Origin: Clostridia bacterium
Lineage (GTDB): Bacteria; Bacillota_A; Clostridia; Christensenellales; UBA1242
DNA: 6,719 nt
Assembly: GCA_017508345.1 (NCBI GenBank)
Contig: JAFVZD010000011.1
Span: 1-6,719 of the forward strand
Reading direction: 5' to 3'
Shown here: positions 6,601-6,719 of the stretch, in pieces
Numbering within the stretch: the first letter of the stretch is position 1
How the letters are laid out: the number at the start of each line of letters is the position of its first letter
Notes under the pieces: generated by a model
The model's input: only the letters and a program-made list of their open reading frames with translations
Database searches by the model: none
What the model was told of the DNA's origin: nothing
Position numbers and translations under genes: made by a program

Positions 6601-6719
6601 TTCATCAACTCTTCCATTTTTGTTTTTTGCTCCAATAGGAATTTATCCAACGCACTATACCTTGTAGCAGTATAATTATTGTTTACCATTATCCTGAGAT
6701 GAAAGTTCTGCCCAACTAG
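6597..6719 (-). CDS. C-terminal end of an unidentified gene coupled to comF
   Basis: Reading leftwards from the right edge, one frame stays open for 40 codons and ends at TGA (6597-6599). The visible residues include MVNNNYTATRYSALDKF and end in KTKMEELMK, a hydrophilic, probably helical tail. I do not recognise it. Support for a real gene is positional: its TGA overlaps the comF ATG by 4 nt (ATGA), a common arrangement in translationally coupled operons, and the comF ribosome binding site (6609-6615) lies inside it. An internal ATG (6689-6687) has AGGA only 2 nt before it, so the true start is more likely beyond the window. A chance open frame of this length in AT-rich DNA is possible but less likely. 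Confidence 0.6.
   Translation of the reverse strand, partial: LVGQNFHLRIMVNNNYTATRYSALDKFLLEQKTKMEELMK

Noticed and set aside
1..6719. Use of an alternative genetic code with UGA read as an amino acid.
   Set aside because: All conserved genes translate fully without in-frame UGA, and RF2, which is lost when UGA is reassigned, is intact.

Overview
This window carries an AT-rich bacterial chromosome segment (by eye roughly 40% G+C). Every supported gene lies on the minus strand and uses the standard genetic code. An intact class I release factor 2, the factor that reads UGA as stop, argues against codes in which UGA is reassigned (Gracilibacteria/Absconditabacteria, Mycoplasma). The lineage cannot be fixed from sequence alone. 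The order comF-secA-prfB resembles Bacillus and its relatives (comFC-hpf-secA-prfB), and the protein style and compact spacing would also suit a Candidate Phyla Radiation lineage such as Saccharibacteria. That last point is a guess.

Layout, read in the direction of transcription (right to left). A gene entering from the right edge (6597-6719, only its last 40 codons visible) overlaps by 4 nt the start of a ComF-family double-zinc-ribbon phosphoribosyltransferase (5785-6600). A 91-nt gap with a good -10 box leads to secA (2973-5693, preprotein translocase ATPase with a C-terminal SEC-C zinc motif). A 61-nt gap with a hairpin leads to prfB (1817-2911, release factor 2, no programmed frameshift). 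Then 20 nt separate it from tsaD (735-1796, the t6A tRNA-modification enzyme). A long A/T-flanked hairpin at 695-731 ends this transcription unit. A separate, well-formed promoter (617-645) then drives a gene that leaves the window on the left (1-585). Its product is not confidently recognised and looks like the N-terminal part of a protein-kinase/aminoglycoside-phosphotransferase fold.

The genes are mostly core housekeeping: protein export (SecA), translation termination (RF2), tRNA anticodon-loop modification (TsaD) and a DNA-uptake-associated protein (ComF). There is no mobile element, CRISPR array, tRNA or rRNA in view. I see no strong case for a new system. The points most worth a second look are the unassigned kinase-like protein, the loss of RF2 autoregulation, the secA start and its promoter, the secA-prfB hairpin, and the unidentified gene coupled to comF.
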